Positions 1 through 9,092 of a stretch of DNA of 64,000 nt are shown piece by piece; within the stretch, counting starts at the first letter, position 1; the number at the start of each line of letters is the position of its first letter. This DNA is from Caballeronia jiangsuensis (lineage in GTDB: Bacteria > Pseudomonadota > Gammaproteobacteria > Burkholderiales > Burkholderiaceae), in NCBI GenBank assembly GCA_000648925.1, contig JFHF01000033.1, positions 35,924 to 99,923 of the forward strand. Direction: 5' to 3'. The translations under genes and the position numbers were made by a program. The notes beneath the pieces were generated by a model. It was not told the DNA's origin. It made no database searches and worked only from the letters and a program-made list of their open reading frames with translations.

Positions 1-1023
1 CCACGAAGCGCCGTTCGCGAACATCGTCGATACGACGGTGCGCAGATCGTCCTTCTGGCTCGCGGTGGCCTGAACGGGAAGCGCATGCGCCGCGGTGACC
101 GGGCCTTCGACATTCAGCAAGCGGTCGATGGTGAGGCAGCCGTGCGGCTTGTCGGCGGCATCGACGAGCACGATCCGGTCGACGCCGTGCTTCTCCATCA
201 TCGCCCTGGCGCGCGCACTGTCTTCGCCGACGCGCACGATGCAATCGCATGCGGAAAGCGCATCGCGGGCACGCAACAGACGCAGACGCTTCAACGCGCG
301 ATCCGTGCCGACGAAACCCGCGATAAACGGCGTGGCGGGCCGCGCGAGAATGTTGTCCGGCGTATCGAACTGTTCGAGATGACCGTTGCGGAAGATCGCG
401 ATCTTGTCGGCCATCTTCACGGCTTCGTCGATGTCGTGGCTCACGAACATGATCGTCTTCTTCACCTGCTTCTGAATGCGCAGGAATTCGTCCTGAATCA
501 GCTCGCGATTGATCGGATCGATCGCGCCGAACGGCTCGTCCATCAGCATGACGGGCGGATCGGTGGCGAGCGCGCGCGCCACGCCGACGCGTTGCGCCTG
601 GCCGCCCGACAGGTCTTTCGGATAGCGCGTGAGATAGGTTGCGGGATCGAGCGCGACGATCTCGAGCAGTTCCGCCGCGCGGCGGCGCGTCTTCGCCTTG
701 TCCCAGCCGAGCAGCGTCGGCACGACGCTGATGTTTTCCTCGACCGTCATGTTCGGAAAGAGGCCGATCTGCTGAATCACATAACCGATGCGGCGGCGCA
801 GTTCGACGACTTCGAACTCGTCGGTATCGCGCCCTTCGAGATAGATCTTGCCCGACGTGGGACGCACGAGACGGTTGATCATCTTGAGCGTCGTGGTCTT
901 GCCGCATCCCGACGGCCCGAGCAGCACGCAGATTTCGCCCGCGCCCACTTCCATGTTGATGCCGTCGACGACCGGGCTCGCCGCGCCGTCATATCGCTTG
1001 GTAAGGTTGGAGAGCTTGATCAT
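1..1023 (-). CDS. ABC transporter ATP-binding protein, glycine betaine/choline type (3' end outside window)
   Basis: Nucleotide-binding subunit of an osmoprotectant (glycine betaine, choline or carnitine) importer at the inner membrane. The reverse-strand reading from the ATG at 1023 begins MIKLSNLTKRYDG. It shows Walker A GPSGCGKTT, the ABC signature LSGGQAQRVGVARAL and Walker B VMLMDEPFGAIDP. The C-terminal part resembles the CBS domain found in OpuCA/ProV/OsmV ATPases. The frame is still open at base 1, so the gene is partial. It starts 3 nt after the stop of the permease at 1027-1752, so the two are co-transcribed. The substrate cannot be settled without the binding protein. Confidence 0.9.
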   Translation of the reverse strand, partial: MIKLSNLTKRYDGAASPVVDGINMEVGAGEICVLLGPSGCGKTTTLKMINRLVRPTSGKIYLEGRDTDEFEVVELRRRIGYVIQQIGLFPNMTVEENISVVPTLLGWDKAKTRRRAAELLEIVALDPATYLTRYPKDLSGGQAQRVGVARALATDPPVMLMDEPFGAIDPINRELIQDEFLRIQKQVKKTIMFVSHDIDEAVKMADKIAIFRNGHLEQFDTPDNILARPATPFIAGFVGTDRALKRLRLLRARDALSACDCIVRVGEDSARARAMMEKHGVDRIVLVDAADKPHGCLTIDRLLNVEGPVTAAHALPVQATASQKDDLRTVVSTMFANGASW

Positions 1024-1026
1024 GAT

Positions 1027-1752
1027 TTATTGCGCGTGTCCGGTTTGTTTGCGAAAGCCCGTCATGGCGGTGAGACGCAGCGCGAGGCTGGCTGCGCGCG
1101 AAGGAGCGCGAAGTCCCTTCGGCGTGAGCCAGCGCTGCACCCACGAGAGACCGATATCGGCGGCGATGGCGAGCACGCTCACGAGGATCGCGCCCGCGAT
1201 CAACTGGCGCGGGTCCGACTGCGAAATGCCACGGCTGATGAGCTTGCCGAGACCGCCCGCGCCGATATACGCCGCGATCGCCGCGATGCCCACGTTGATC
1301 ACGACCGCCATGCGCACGCCGGCCATGATGATCGGCAGCGCGATGGGAATCTCGACCTTGCGCAGACGCTCGCCGGTGGTCATGCCCATGCCGCGTGCTG
1401 CTTCGCGCAAGGCCGGATCGATGTTGGTGATCGCGGTATAGGTGTTGCGCACGATCGGCAACTGCGAATAGAGGAAGAGCGCGATGACCGTCGGCAGAAA
1501 GCCGATGCCCTGGCCGATCACGGAGAGGACGGGAATCATCAGGCCGAACAGCGCGACCGAGGGAATCGTCATGATGATCGCCGCGACATACAGCACGATC
1601 TTCGCGAGGCGTTCGTTGATCGTGATCGCGATGCCGAGCGGCACGCCGGTCAATATCGCGAGTCCGACGCCGACGCCGACGATCTCGATGTGCTCGCCGG
1701 TCATCCTGGCGATGCTCGCCAGGTTGTCCCAGATGAAGGCAAGGGTTTCCAC
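1027..1752 (-). CDS. ABC transporter permease, glycine betaine/choline family
   Basis: Inner-membrane permease of 241 residues, the usual size for OpuCB/OsmW-type subunits. Several hydrophobic helices are visible. The EAA loop that docks the ATPase reads EAARGMGMTTGERLRKVEIP. It lies immediately upstream of the ATPase gene (3-nt gap) in one operon. The 199-bp gap upstream (1753-1951) must hold the promoter; I could not define its elements. A substrate-binding protein is not visible here and is expected beyond the left edge. Confidence 0.9.
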   Translation of the reverse strand: METLAFIWDNLASIARMTGEHIEIVGVGVGLAILTGVPLGIAITINERLAKIVLYVAAIIMTIPSVALFGLMIPVLSVIGQGIGFLPTVIALFLYSQLPIVRNTYTAITNIDPALREAARGMGMTTGERLRKVEIPIALPIIMAGVRMAVVINVGIAAIAAYIGAGGLGKLISRGISQSDPRQLIAGAILVSVLAIAADIGLSWVQRWLTPKGLRAPSRAASLALRLTAMTGFRKQTGHAQ

Positions 1753-1951
1753 TATGTCTCCTGAGCTCCTTCGTTGAAGAGCCGTGTCTATGTTTGGGTC
1801 CTGCTATGGCCTAAACGATAGAGCGGAGTGGGGACATAGGGCTACCATCGACCCGACATTGTTTGTCATGAAAACGCCATGGCGTACGCGTGACCTCGTT
1901 TTATCGTTTTAAATCAATTGCATACGAAACTACGTCGGCTGTACGGTCTGG

Positions 1952-3211
1952 TCATTGCGATGCTGCGTTGCGGCGAACGCCGATACCGCGCCATGCGAGC
2001 GCCGCAAGCGAAGCGGTGACGAACAATGCAAACAGATAGATGCCCGCAGGGCCGACGCGACTCATCACGAACGAAGCTGCAATCGGACCGATGCTTCCGC
2101 CCAGCGCGAAGGTCAGCAGCAGTCCGGCGCTGACGGCCACGCGCTGACGCGACGCGATCCAGTCGTTAGCATGCGCGACCGATACGCCATAGATCGTGAA
2201 GATGAGACTCACGTAGAGATAAGCGACGGGCTGAACGAACGCTGCGCCATGAAACACGAAAAGCATCGCGCTCGCGAGCGTCAGCGCCGAAGCGATCGCG
2301 CAGATCACGCGCTTGCGGTCGAACCTGTCCGACAGATACGCAAGTGGCCACTGCGGCAGCAGCGCCGCAATCAGCGCGACGCCCATGAAGCTCGATACTT
2401 CTTCGACGGCATATCCGGCGCCCCGCATATAGACCGGATAGAGCGCATAGAACGTGCTGTTGAGCAGGCCCGATGCGAAGCATCCCCATAGCGCGAGAGG
2501 GGCATCGCGCCAGAGCGTCGGCAGTGCCTTGAGCTTTGTTTTCGGCGGCGCTTCGAGCGGACCGGCCGGCTCGGGGCGGTCATCGATATCGGCGACGGAC
2601 ACGCGCGCGAGACTCGCCGGCACGAGCGACAACGCGAACAGCGCGGCCACGAGACTGAACAGCTCGAAGCCGTTCGAATTCGCCACGCCGATGAGAAACT
2701 GCCCCGCGCCGACGCACAGATAGGTGGTGATGGAATAGACGGAGAACACGCGTCCGCGAAAGGCATTGGGCGCGACGCCGTTGAGCCAGCTTTCCATCAC
2801 GGCGAAGATGCCGACAAGCGAGAAGCCCGTCATGAAACGCAGCGCCATCCAGACGGGCGGCTGGGACGTGACCGCATAGCCGAGCGCGCTCGCCGCAGCG
2901 AGCGCCGCGAAAACCGCGAACGCGCGATGATGCCCGACACGCGCGATGATCGCCGAGCCGCGCCACGCGCCGAGCATGAAGCCGGTGTAATAGGCGGCCT
3001 GCACGAAGCCGATCGTCGCCGATGGGAAATTCGCGTGCACCATGCGCAACGCGACGAGCGTGCCCAGCAGTCCGTTGCCCATGACGAGCAGCGCGAAGCC
3101 GAGCAATAGGCTGGCGATGGACGAAACGATGCGGCCAAAAGGAAGCCCGGCGTCGATGCGCTTATCGCATTCACGCGCCGGACTCATGCTGCCCAGTTCT
3201 TCAGTGCTCAC
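1952..3211 (-). CDS. MFS transporter, YcaD-like
   Basis: Major facilitator superfamily permease of about 419 residues with roughly 12 hydrophobic segments. The loop RVGHHRA and the central cytoplasmic-loop motif YLSDRFDRKR are typical of MFS loop signatures. I chose the GTG at 3211 because GAGG lies 7 nt upstream; an ATG at 3316 would add an unlikely Arg/Pro-rich tail. The overall pattern resembles YcaD/UMF-type exporters. The substrate is unknown. It is a single gene, divergent from the small gene at 3384. Confidence 0.82.
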   Translation of the reverse strand: MSTEELGSMSPARECDKRIDAGLPFGRIVSSIASLLLGFALLVMGNGLLGTLVALRMVHANFPSATIGFVQAAYYTGFMLGAWRGSAIIARVGHHRAFAVFAALAAASALGYAVTSQPPVWMALRFMTGFSLVGIFAVMESWLNGVAPNAFRGRVFSVYSITTYLCVGAGQFLIGVANSNGFELFSLVAALFALSLVPASLARVSVADIDDRPEPAGPLEAPPKTKLKALPTLWRDAPLALWGCFASGLLNSTFYALYPVYMRGAGYAVEEVSSFMGVALIAALLPQWPLAYLSDRFDRKRVICAIASALTLASAMLFVFHGAAFVQPVAYLYVSLIFTIYGVSVAHANDWIASRQRVAVSAGLLLTFALGGSIGPIAASFVMSRVGPAGIYLFALFVTASLAALAWRGIGVRRNAASQ

Positions 3212-3383
3212 GCTTTCGCCTCGAATGAATGCGCGCCGGATCGACGGCTCACTATAAGGACGGAGCGGCGCAGGCGTGTAGCACGGCAGCGACATCGGCT
3301 TGCACGCACGCGGCATTGTGCGGCGTGCGCGGTCAGGCGCGCGGTTTGCTCAACGATCGGTGACATCATCCTGTCATACGGAA

Positions 3384-3635
3384 ATGGATCAATCACTGAA
3401 ATGCCTGAGGGACAGAATCGCGAAACAGATCGCGGCGCGTGAATCGACGCTCGTGCCCCTGCGCGAGAGTGCGCAGGAAGCGCCCACGAAACACGATCGC
3501 GAACGCATTCTTCTGACGCTCGCGGTGCTCGAAGACGAGCTTGCGGGCTGGAAGAAGATCGCGGCGCGCATCGAGCAGTCGGTTATGTTCGAGCCGCGGA
3601 ATCATCGTGCGATCCGTATGCCCGCGCTACGATAG
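3384..3635 (+). CDS. Small hypothetical protein, helical
   Basis: Unrecognised 83-residue protein rich in Lys, Arg and Glu, likely all helical (LAVLEDELAGWKKIAARIE). The ATG at 3384 is used; the longer frame starting at 3300 has a low-complexity Arg-rich start. No signal peptide or membrane segment is seen. It stands alone between an MFS gene on the other strand and the SDR gene downstream. Base composition matches the surrounding core genes. Confidence 0.5.
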   Translation: MDQSLKCLRDRIAKQIAARESTLVPLRESAQEAPTKHDRERILLTLAVLEDELAGWKKIAARIEQSVMFEPRNHRAIRMPALR

Positions 3636-3725
3636 CTTCACGAATTCGTCTTTCAAACCCTCCGACACACGCGTGCGCATTCCGGTCAGAATGATCGGGT
3701 GCGCGCGTTTTCCATGGAGAACCAC

Positions 3726-4586
3726 ATGTCCGCATCCAACGGCAACAACGACACGCCCGTCTGGTTCATCACCGGCTGCTCGACCGGCTTCGGCCGCGAA
3801 CTCGCGTGCGCCGTGATCGACAAAGGCTGGCGCGCTGTCGTCGCCGCGCGAGATGCCGCGCGCGTCACCGATATCGTCGAACGTGCCGAAGGCCGCGCAA
3901 TCGCGGTGCGTCTGGACGTCACGCACGCCGATGAGATCAGGTCCGCCATCGACGATGCCCACGCCGCGTTCGGTCATATCGACGTGCTCGTGAACAACGC
4001 GGGGTTCGGCTATCTCTCGGCCGTCGAAGAGGGCGAAGACGACGAAGTGCGCGCGATGTTCGAAGCGAACTTCTTCGGCGCAGCCGCGATGATCCGGGCC
4101 GTGCTGCCGCGTATGCGCGAACGCCGCTCGGGCCATGTCGTCAACATCACGTCGGTGGGCGGTCTCGTCGGCAATCCGGGCAGCGGCTATTACGCGGCGA
4201 CGAAGTTCGCGCTGGAGGGCCTCGGCGAAGCGCTCGCACGCGAAACCGAAGGACTCGGCATCAAGGTCACGGCGGTCGAGCCGGGCCCGTTCCGCACGGA
4301 CTGGGCGGGCCGGTCGCTCAAGCAGACGCGCAAGCCGATCGACGATTACGCGCAGACCTCGGGCACCCGGCGCGCGGCCATCGCGGAGCGCAGCGGCAGG
4401 CAGCCGGGCGATCCGGCGCGCGCTGCGCAGGTCATCATCGAAGCGGTCACGTCGCCCGAGCCGCCGGGGCATCTCGTGCTCGGCGTGCCCGGGCTGGAAC
4501 TCGTGCGCGCCAAACTGGCGAAGCTGACCGCCGAGATCGACGCGTGGCAGGCGCGCAGCGAGTGGACCGATCATCCGGGACAATGA
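3726..4586 (+). CDS. Short-chain dehydrogenase/reductase (SDR)
   Basis: NAD(P)-dependent oxidoreductase of 286 residues, classical SDR type. The Rossmann glycine motif is TGCSTGFG near residue 16, NNAG follows at about residue 90, and the active site has Ser (ITSVGG) and YxxxK (YYAATK). The ATG at 3726 was chosen because GGAG sits 6 nt upstream; two earlier in-frame ATGs lack a ribosome site. The stop overlaps the next gene (ATGA), so the two are translationally coupled. The substrate is unknown. Confidence 0.88.
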   Translation: MSASNGNNDTPVWFITGCSTGFGRELACAVIDKGWRAVVAARDAARVTDIVERAEGRAIAVRLDVTHADEIRSAIDDAHAAFGHIDVLVNNAGFGYLSAVEEGEDDEVRAMFEANFFGAAAMIRAVLPRMRERRSGHVVNITSVGGLVGNPGSGYYAATKFALEGLGEALARETEGLGIKVTAVEPGPFRTDWAGRSLKQTRKPIDDYAQTSGTRRAAIAERSGRQPGDPARAAQVIIEAVTSPEPPGHLVLGVPGLELVRAKLAKLTAEIDAWQARSEWTDHPGQ

Positions 4587-5146
4587 TCATGAAGCGGCTT
4601 CGCGTGGAAGAACAACACATCCTTTCGCTCGTCGCCGCCGATGCCGCCGCGCTGCACGTCACGCCGCCGCACGTGCGCTTCGTGACTGGCTGCGCCGGGC
4701 CTTGCTACGAGGCCTTGTTCAATCGCATCGAAGTCGATCGCGCCACGCTGGCGCTGCCGGAACCGTTGCTTCGAATCGTCGTCGCGCATGAAGTCGGGCA
4801 CGCGACGCAACGCAGAACGATGCTGCTCGATTTCGCATGGACGGTGCTATCGGTGATGGCGCTGCTGGCGATACCCTGCATCGTTTTCGCGACTTCATCC
4901 GATGAAGACTTCTGGCGCGTGAGCGTCCCCGGATTCGGATTCGTGGTGGCGTTTTTCGCGTGCGGGAAAATCTGGCGAATGCGTAGCGCCAAACGTTCAG
5001 CCGCCTTCGAACTCGATGCGGACGCGAAAGCCGCGTCGCTTTGTGGCGCGGCATCCGCGCTGGCGGCGCTCGAAGTCATGGCGACGCGCGGCCATATCGA
5101 CGCCGCGCGCCTCGACGCCATGCGGGCGCGCCTCGAAGCAGCCTGA
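4583..5146 (+). CDS. M48-like membrane zinc metallopeptidase
   Basis: Protein of 187 residues. It has the zinc motif HEVGH (about residue 71), followed by two hydrophobic segments (VLSVMALLAIPCIVFA and a second around GFGFVVAFFACG). A second acidic cluster, FELDADA, would supply the third zinc ligand, as in M48/HtpX-type peptidases. The start ATG overlaps the SDR stop in an ATGA; an ATG two codons later is also possible. It is shorter than HtpX, so the precise family is uncertain. Confidence 0.72.
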   Translation: MIMKRLRVEEQHILSLVAADAAALHVTPPHVRFVTGCAGPCYEALFNRIEVDRATLALPEPLLRIVVAHEVGHATQRRTMLLDFAWTVLSVMALLAIPCIVFATSSDEDFWRVSVPGFGFVVAFFACGKIWRMRSAKRSAAFELDADAKAASLCGAASALAALEVMATRGHIDAARLDAMRARLEAA

Positions 5147-5172
5147 TCTCGCGCCGGGCGGCGCCAAAAGAA

Positions 5173-5212
5173 ATGCACGGGCGTCCGTAACCGGATGCCC
5201 GTGCATTTTTTT
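5173..5212. terminator. Bidirectional intrinsic terminator
   Basis: A 10-bp stem, ATGCACGGGC (5173-5182) pairing with GCCCGTGCAT (5197-5206), is followed by a T-run. An A-rich stretch precedes it. It lies between convergent genes ending at 5146 (+) and 5237 (-) and can serve both. Confidence 0.85.
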
Positions 5213-5236
5213 GATCAGTGTCGCGTTATTGCCGCG

Positions 5237-5413
5237 TTATTGCGTTTGCGAAGCGGGCGGCGTCGTCGACTTCTTGTGATGCTTCTGGCCTTTCTTGTGA
5301 TACGCGGGGCGCGGCTTGTTGTTCGGGTAGTCCGCCGCCGCGAACGACAGCGTCGGAGCCGCGAAAGCCGCCAGCACCAGAAGCACGAGAGATTTCTTCA
5401 AAGACTTTTTCAT
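5237..5413 (-). CDS. Small secreted basic protein
   Basis: Peptide of 58 residues with an N-terminal signal peptide (MKKSLKKSLVLLVLAAFAAP, cut predicted after SFA). The mature tail is short and rich in Lys, His and Pro (AYHKKGQKHHKK). The ATG at 5413 gives the signal sequence directly; longer frames only add an Arg/Pro-rich stretch. The function is unknown; the family is common in Burkholderia. It shares a terminator with the upstream peptidase gene. Confidence 0.7.
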   Translation of the reverse strand: MKKSLKKSLVLLVLAAFAAPTLSFAAADYPNNKPRPAYHKKGQKHHKKSTTPPASQTQ

Positions 5414-5607
5414 CGGAGACTCGCTTGGAGGAGATGGCCTTAAAAAGGGCAAAGCAACGCGTGGGCCGCCGCTTCGCACCGTAAGAAATATAAGACTCGA
5501 TATTCCGGTGCAACTAGGGGAAAACCGGCTCGATCATGCTCATGCGTTTGTGATTCAGGCCGCGGCGGCGCGGTTCCTCCGCGTCGGGCGCTGCTGAGGC
5601 AACAGTA

Positions 5608-5627
5608 TATTGCACAAAAAAGTGCAA
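5608..5627. promoter_or_regulatory. Palindrome, candidate operator upstream of adc
   Basis: Perfect 7-bp inverted repeat ATTGCAC / GTGCAAT around an A6 spacer, in the 365-bp gap between the small secreted gene (-) and adc (+). A related TTTGCACTGC lies about 50 bp downstream. Its position suggests an operator for the adc-bdhA-patatin operon; the regulator is not identified. Confidence 0.5.
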
Positions 5628-5778
5628 TTCATCGATGCGCGCGCATAAGACGTTGACGCAACGGCATTTTTGTCGATTTGCACTGCTTCGACAGATGTGC
5701 ATCTGCTGCCTGTGGTCCGCGACAAATGTCATCGACTGCATCTACTATCGTGCCTGCTCTCAACTCAGGGACGATCCA

Positions 5779-6558
5779 GTGAAAGAAGACGACATCCGCA
5801 GGAATGCCTTCGCCATGCCTGTGCACAATCCCGCTTACCCGCGTCCGCCGTTCCGCTTTCTCAATCGCGAGTACTTCATCATCTCTTACGAGACCGATCT
5901 CGACGCGTTGCGCGCCGTGGTCCCCGAGCCGCTCGAAGTCGACAACGGCCTCGTGCATTACGAATTCATTCGCATGCCGGATTCGTCCGGCTTCGGCGAC
6001 TACACCGAAAGCGGCCAGGTGATCTCGGTCATCGATCCGGATGGCAGGAAGGGCAGCTATACCCATGCGATGTATCTCGACGACGAAGGCCCGATCGCGG
6101 GCGGCCGCGAGATCTGGGGCTTTCCGAAGAAGCTGGCGTCGCCGCGCTTGGCCGTCGATGGCAAGGACACGCTGCTCGGCACGCTCGACTACGGCTCGCA
6201 GCGCATCGCGACGGGCACGATGGGCTACAAGTATCGTCCGCTCGATCTCGAAGCGGAGCGCAAGAAGCTCGCCGAGACGCCGAACTATCTGCTCAAGGTG
6301 CTGCCGCATGTCGATGGCACCGCGCGCGTGTGCGAACTCGTGCGTTTCTTTCTGCGCGACGTGAGCGTGCTCGGCGCGTGGGAAGGCCCCGCCGCGCTGG
6401 AACTGCATGCGCACGCGCTCGCGCCCGTCGCGGATCTGCCGGTGCGCAAGGTGGTCGGCGCGCGGCACGTCATCGCGAATCTCACGCTCGATATCGGCGA
6501 AGTCGCGTATGACTATCTCGCGCCGCCGGACGAACTCAGGCTCGCCGTCAATCAATAA
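5779..6558 (+). CDS. adc: Acetoacetate decarboxylase
   Basis: Converts acetoacetate to acetone and CO2 in the cytoplasm. The 259-residue product matches the family length (about 245). The Schiff-base lysine motif is present as IWGFPKKLASP. I chose the GTG at 5779 because AGGGA precedes it; an ATG at 5815 lacks a ribosome site. It is the first gene of a compact operon with bdhA (30-nt gap) and a patatin lipase. This is a set often seen in Burkholderia for handling ketone bodies from polyhydroxybutyrate breakdown. Confidence 0.93.
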   Translation: MKEDDIRRNAFAMPVHNPAYPRPPFRFLNREYFIISYETDLDALRAVVPEPLEVDNGLVHYEFIRMPDSSGFGDYTESGQVISVIDPDGRKGSYTHAMYLDDEGPIAGGREIWGFPKKLASPRLAVDGKDTLLGTLDYGSQRIATGTMGYKYRPLDLEAERKKLAETPNYLLKVLPHVDGTARVCELVRFFLRDVSVLGAWEGPAALELHAHALAPVADLPVRKVVGARHVIANLTLDIGEVAYDYLAPPDELRLAVNQ

Positions 6559-6588
6559 CTTCGCATCACTTCGACAAGGGAAAGACAC

Positions 6589-7371
6589 ATGGCACTGCAA
6601 GGAAAAGTCGCGCTCGTCACGGGCGCAGCGAGCGGCATCGGCGAAGAGACGGCGCGCAAGCTCGCGGCCGATGGCGCGGCGGTCGTGATCGCCGATCTGA
6701 ATCTCGCGAATGCGCAGAAGGTCGCGGACAGCATCGTCGCGGCGGGCGGCAAGGCGATCGCCGTGTCGATGGACGTGACGAGCGAAGACGCGGTGAACGC
6801 GGGCATCGAAGAGACGGTGGCGAAGCTCGGCGGCATCGACGTGCTGGTGTCGAACGCGGGCATTCAGATCGTCGCGCCGATCGAAGAGTATGCGTACGCC
6901 GACTGGAAGAAGATGCTCGCGATCCATCTCGACGGCGCGTTCCTCACGACGAAGGCCGCGATCAAGCATATGTACGCGTCGGGCAAGGGCGGGTCGATCA
7001 TCTATATGGGATCGGTGCACTCGCATGAGGCATCGAAACTGAAGTCGGCCTATGTCACGGCGAAGCATGGCTTGCTGGGACTCGCGCGCGTGGTCGCGAA
7101 GGAAGGCGGACCGCGCGGCGTGCGCGCCAATGTGGTGTGCCCGGGTTTCGTGCGCACGCCGCTCGTCGAGAAGCAGATTCCCGAGCAGGCGAAGGCGCTC
7201 GGCATTTCGGAGGAAGAAGTCGTGAAGAACGTGATGCTGAAGGAAACGGTCGATGGCGAATTCACGACCGTCGCCGATGTCGCGAACACGGTCGCATTCC
7301 TCGCGGGATTCGAATCGAATGCGCTGACGGGGCAGTCGGTCGTCGTGAGCCACGGCTGGTTCATGCAATAA
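6589..7371 (+). CDS. bdhA: 3-hydroxybutyrate dehydrogenase
   Basis: NAD-dependent SDR of 260 residues interconverting (R)-3-hydroxybutyrate and acetoacetate. It shows the TGAASGIG nucleotide motif, SNAG, the active-site YVTAKHG, and the C-terminal LTGQSVVVSHGWFMQ typical of bacterial BDH. AAGGGAAAG precedes the ATG. It lies 30 nt after adc and 9 nt before the patatin gene, so the three form an operon that links poly-hydroxybutyrate monomers to acetoacetate. Confidence 0.93.
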   Translation: MALQGKVALVTGAASGIGEETARKLAADGAAVVIADLNLANAQKVADSIVAAGGKAIAVSMDVTSEDAVNAGIEETVAKLGGIDVLVSNAGIQIVAPIEEYAYADWKKMLAIHLDGAFLTTKAAIKHMYASGKGGSIIYMGSVHSHEASKLKSAYVTAKHGLLGLARVVAKEGGPRGVRANVVCPGFVRTPLVEKQIPEQAKALGISEEEVVKNVMLKETVDGEFTTVADVANTVAFLAGFESNALTGQSVVVSHGWFMQ

Positions 7372-7380
7372 GGAGAATCC

Positions 7381-8649
7381 ATGCGCCGCAGTCAACGCAA
7401 CACACTCATGCAGGCGAACCACGTCGCGCTGCCGGACTACGATGACGTTTGCCTCGTGCTGCAAGGCGGCGGCGCGCTGGGCTCCTATCAGGCCGGCGTG
7501 TTCGAAGGGCTCGCGGAAGTCGGCGTCGATCCGACATGGACGTCGGGCATTTCCATCGGCGCGCTGAATACCGCGATCATCGCGGGCAATGCGCCCGAAC
7601 GCCGCGTGGCTGCGCTGCGCGGATTCTGGAACACGATCTGCCAGCCCGCCGATCTGATCGGGCATGTCGGCGCGTTCGTGCCCGCGGCGTTCGGCTTCGC
7701 CAACATCGGCCGCAAGTTTTCGAGCATGTGGGCGGCGGCGCGCGCGCTGACCGAAGGGCAGAGGGGCTTCTTTTCGCCGCGCGTGCATGTGCCCGAACTC
7801 GGTCCGGGCGCGAAGAGCAAGCGCCCGAACGAGGTGAGCTACTACGACACGTCCGCGTTACGCGCGACGCTGCTGCAATTCGCCGATTTCGACCGTATCA
7901 ACGATGGCGCCATGCGTGTGTCGGTCGGAGCGGTCAATGTGCGCACGGGCAACCTCGTCTACTTCGACAATACGAAGATGCGTCTCGCGCCCGAGCATTT
8001 CATGGCGTCGGGCGCGCTGCCGCCGGGATTTCCCGCTGTCGAGATCGACGGCGAGTTCTACTGGGACGGCGGTCTCGTATCGAATACGCCGCTGACGGAG
8101 ATCATCCGCGAAAGTCAGCACAAGGACACGCTCGTATTTCAGGTGGATTTGTGGAGCGCGCGCGGCACGTTGCCGGGCGATTTTCTCGACGTGAGCGAGC
8201 GCACGAAGGACATTCAGTATTCGAGCCGGACGCGCGCCATCACCGATTTCGTTTCGCATAATCAGAAGCATGCGCGGCTCATCAAGGAACTGCTGGAGCA
8301 TATTCCCGAGAAGACGCGGCGCTCGCATCCGCTGTTGCGCGAGGCGCAGAAAGTCGCGGATGGCGGCGCGGTGAACGTCGTGCATCTGATCTACAAGAAC
8401 AAGTTCTTCGAAGGGCATTACAAGGACTACGAGTTCAGCAACGACACGATGGACGAGCACTGGGCGAGCGGGCTGGAAGATATTCGCCGCTCGTTCGCGC
8501 ATCCGGAGTGGTTCGAGGTGCCGAGTCATGATCTGGGCTTCGTCACGCATGACGTGCATCGGTATGAGCCCGCGCCGCAGGCGACGGCGGAGATGCCGAA
8601 GGCGGTGGCGAAGAAGCTGGTCGATGTGGATGAGGTGGAAGGCGTTTGA
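7381..8649 (+). CDS. Patatin-like phospholipase / esterase (DUF3734 type)
   Basis: Serine hydrolase of 422 residues. It has the oxyanion motif GGGALGSYQAG, the nucleophile elbow GISIG (about residue 56), and the catalytic Asp in DGGLVSNTPL. The C-terminal third corresponds to the DUF3734 extension seen with patatins in this operon. AGGAGA lies 5 nt before the ATG at 7381. As third gene after adc and bdhA it may act on lipids or polyhydroxybutyrate granules; that role is inferred from position only. Confidence 0.88.
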   Translation: MRRSQRNTLMQANHVALPDYDDVCLVLQGGGALGSYQAGVFEGLAEVGVDPTWTSGISIGALNTAIIAGNAPERRVAALRGFWNTICQPADLIGHVGAFVPAAFGFANIGRKFSSMWAAARALTEGQRGFFSPRVHVPELGPGAKSKRPNEVSYYDTSALRATLLQFADFDRINDGAMRVSVGAVNVRTGNLVYFDNTKMRLAPEHFMASGALPPGFPAVEIDGEFYWDGGLVSNTPLTEIIRESQHKDTLVFQVDLWSARGTLPGDFLDVSERTKDIQYSSRTRAITDFVSHNQKHARLIKELLEHIPEKTRRSHPLLREAQKVADGGAVNVVHLIYKNKFFEGHYKDYEFSNDTMDEHWASGLEDIRRSFAHPEWFEVPSHDLGFVTHDVHRYEPAPQATAEMPKAVAKKLVDVDEVEGV

Positions 8650-8707
8650 AGCCGGCGCGGGTTTCCATTAACCTGATCAGCCTCGTCACGATGAATCGAG
8701 GCATCTC

Positions 8708-9088
8708 ATGACCAACTGGAAACCCGCAACCTACCCCTCCATCAGCCCGTACCTCATCTGCGAAAACGCGGACGCGATCATCACCTTCCTGCAAAACGTC
8801 TTCGAAGCCGAACTCATCCGCCGCTTCGACCGTCCCGATGGCTCGCTGATGCACGCCGAAGTACGCATCGACGACAGCATCGTGATGATCGGCGGCGGCG
8901 CGACGGATCAACAAGCGCCGGGGCCGCATATCCACGTCTACGTGCGTGACGCGCAGGCCGTCTACGACCGCGCGATGCAGAACGGCGCGCAAAGCGTGCA
9001 GACGCCCACGCGCAAACGCGCCGACGACGACTTCAGAGGCGGCTTCCGCGACGCCGCCGGCACGACGTGGTGGGTCGCTACGCAATGA
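8708..9088 (+). CDS. VOC-family (glyoxalase-like, PhnB-type) protein
   Basis: Protein of 126 residues with the paired beta-alpha-beta-beta-beta pattern of the vicinal oxygen chelate fold. Recognisable segments are ISPYLICENADAIITFLQNVF, LMHAEVRIDDSIVMIGGG, IHVYVRDAQAVYDRAMQNGA and the ending RDAAGTTWWVATQ. Residues of this subgroup often bind no metal. GAGG precedes the ATG. The role is unknown. Confidence 0.82.
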   Translation: MTNWKPATYPSISPYLICENADAIITFLQNVFEAELIRRFDRPDGSLMHAEVRIDDSIVMIGGGATDQQAPGPHIHVYVRDAQAVYDRAMQNGAQSVQTPTRKRADDDFRGGFRDAAGTTWWVATQ

Positions 9089-9092
9089 CCCG

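Noticed and set aside
85..1764. Long forward reading frame of 559 codons
   Set aside because: It is antisense to the ABC transporter genes; its Arg/Asp/His-rich composition is that of a shadow frame in GC-rich DNA.
5629..7788. Reverse-strand frame of 719 codons
   Set aside because: It lies opposite adc, bdhA and the patatin gene, whose motifs are clear; its Arg/His-rich content shows it is a shadow.
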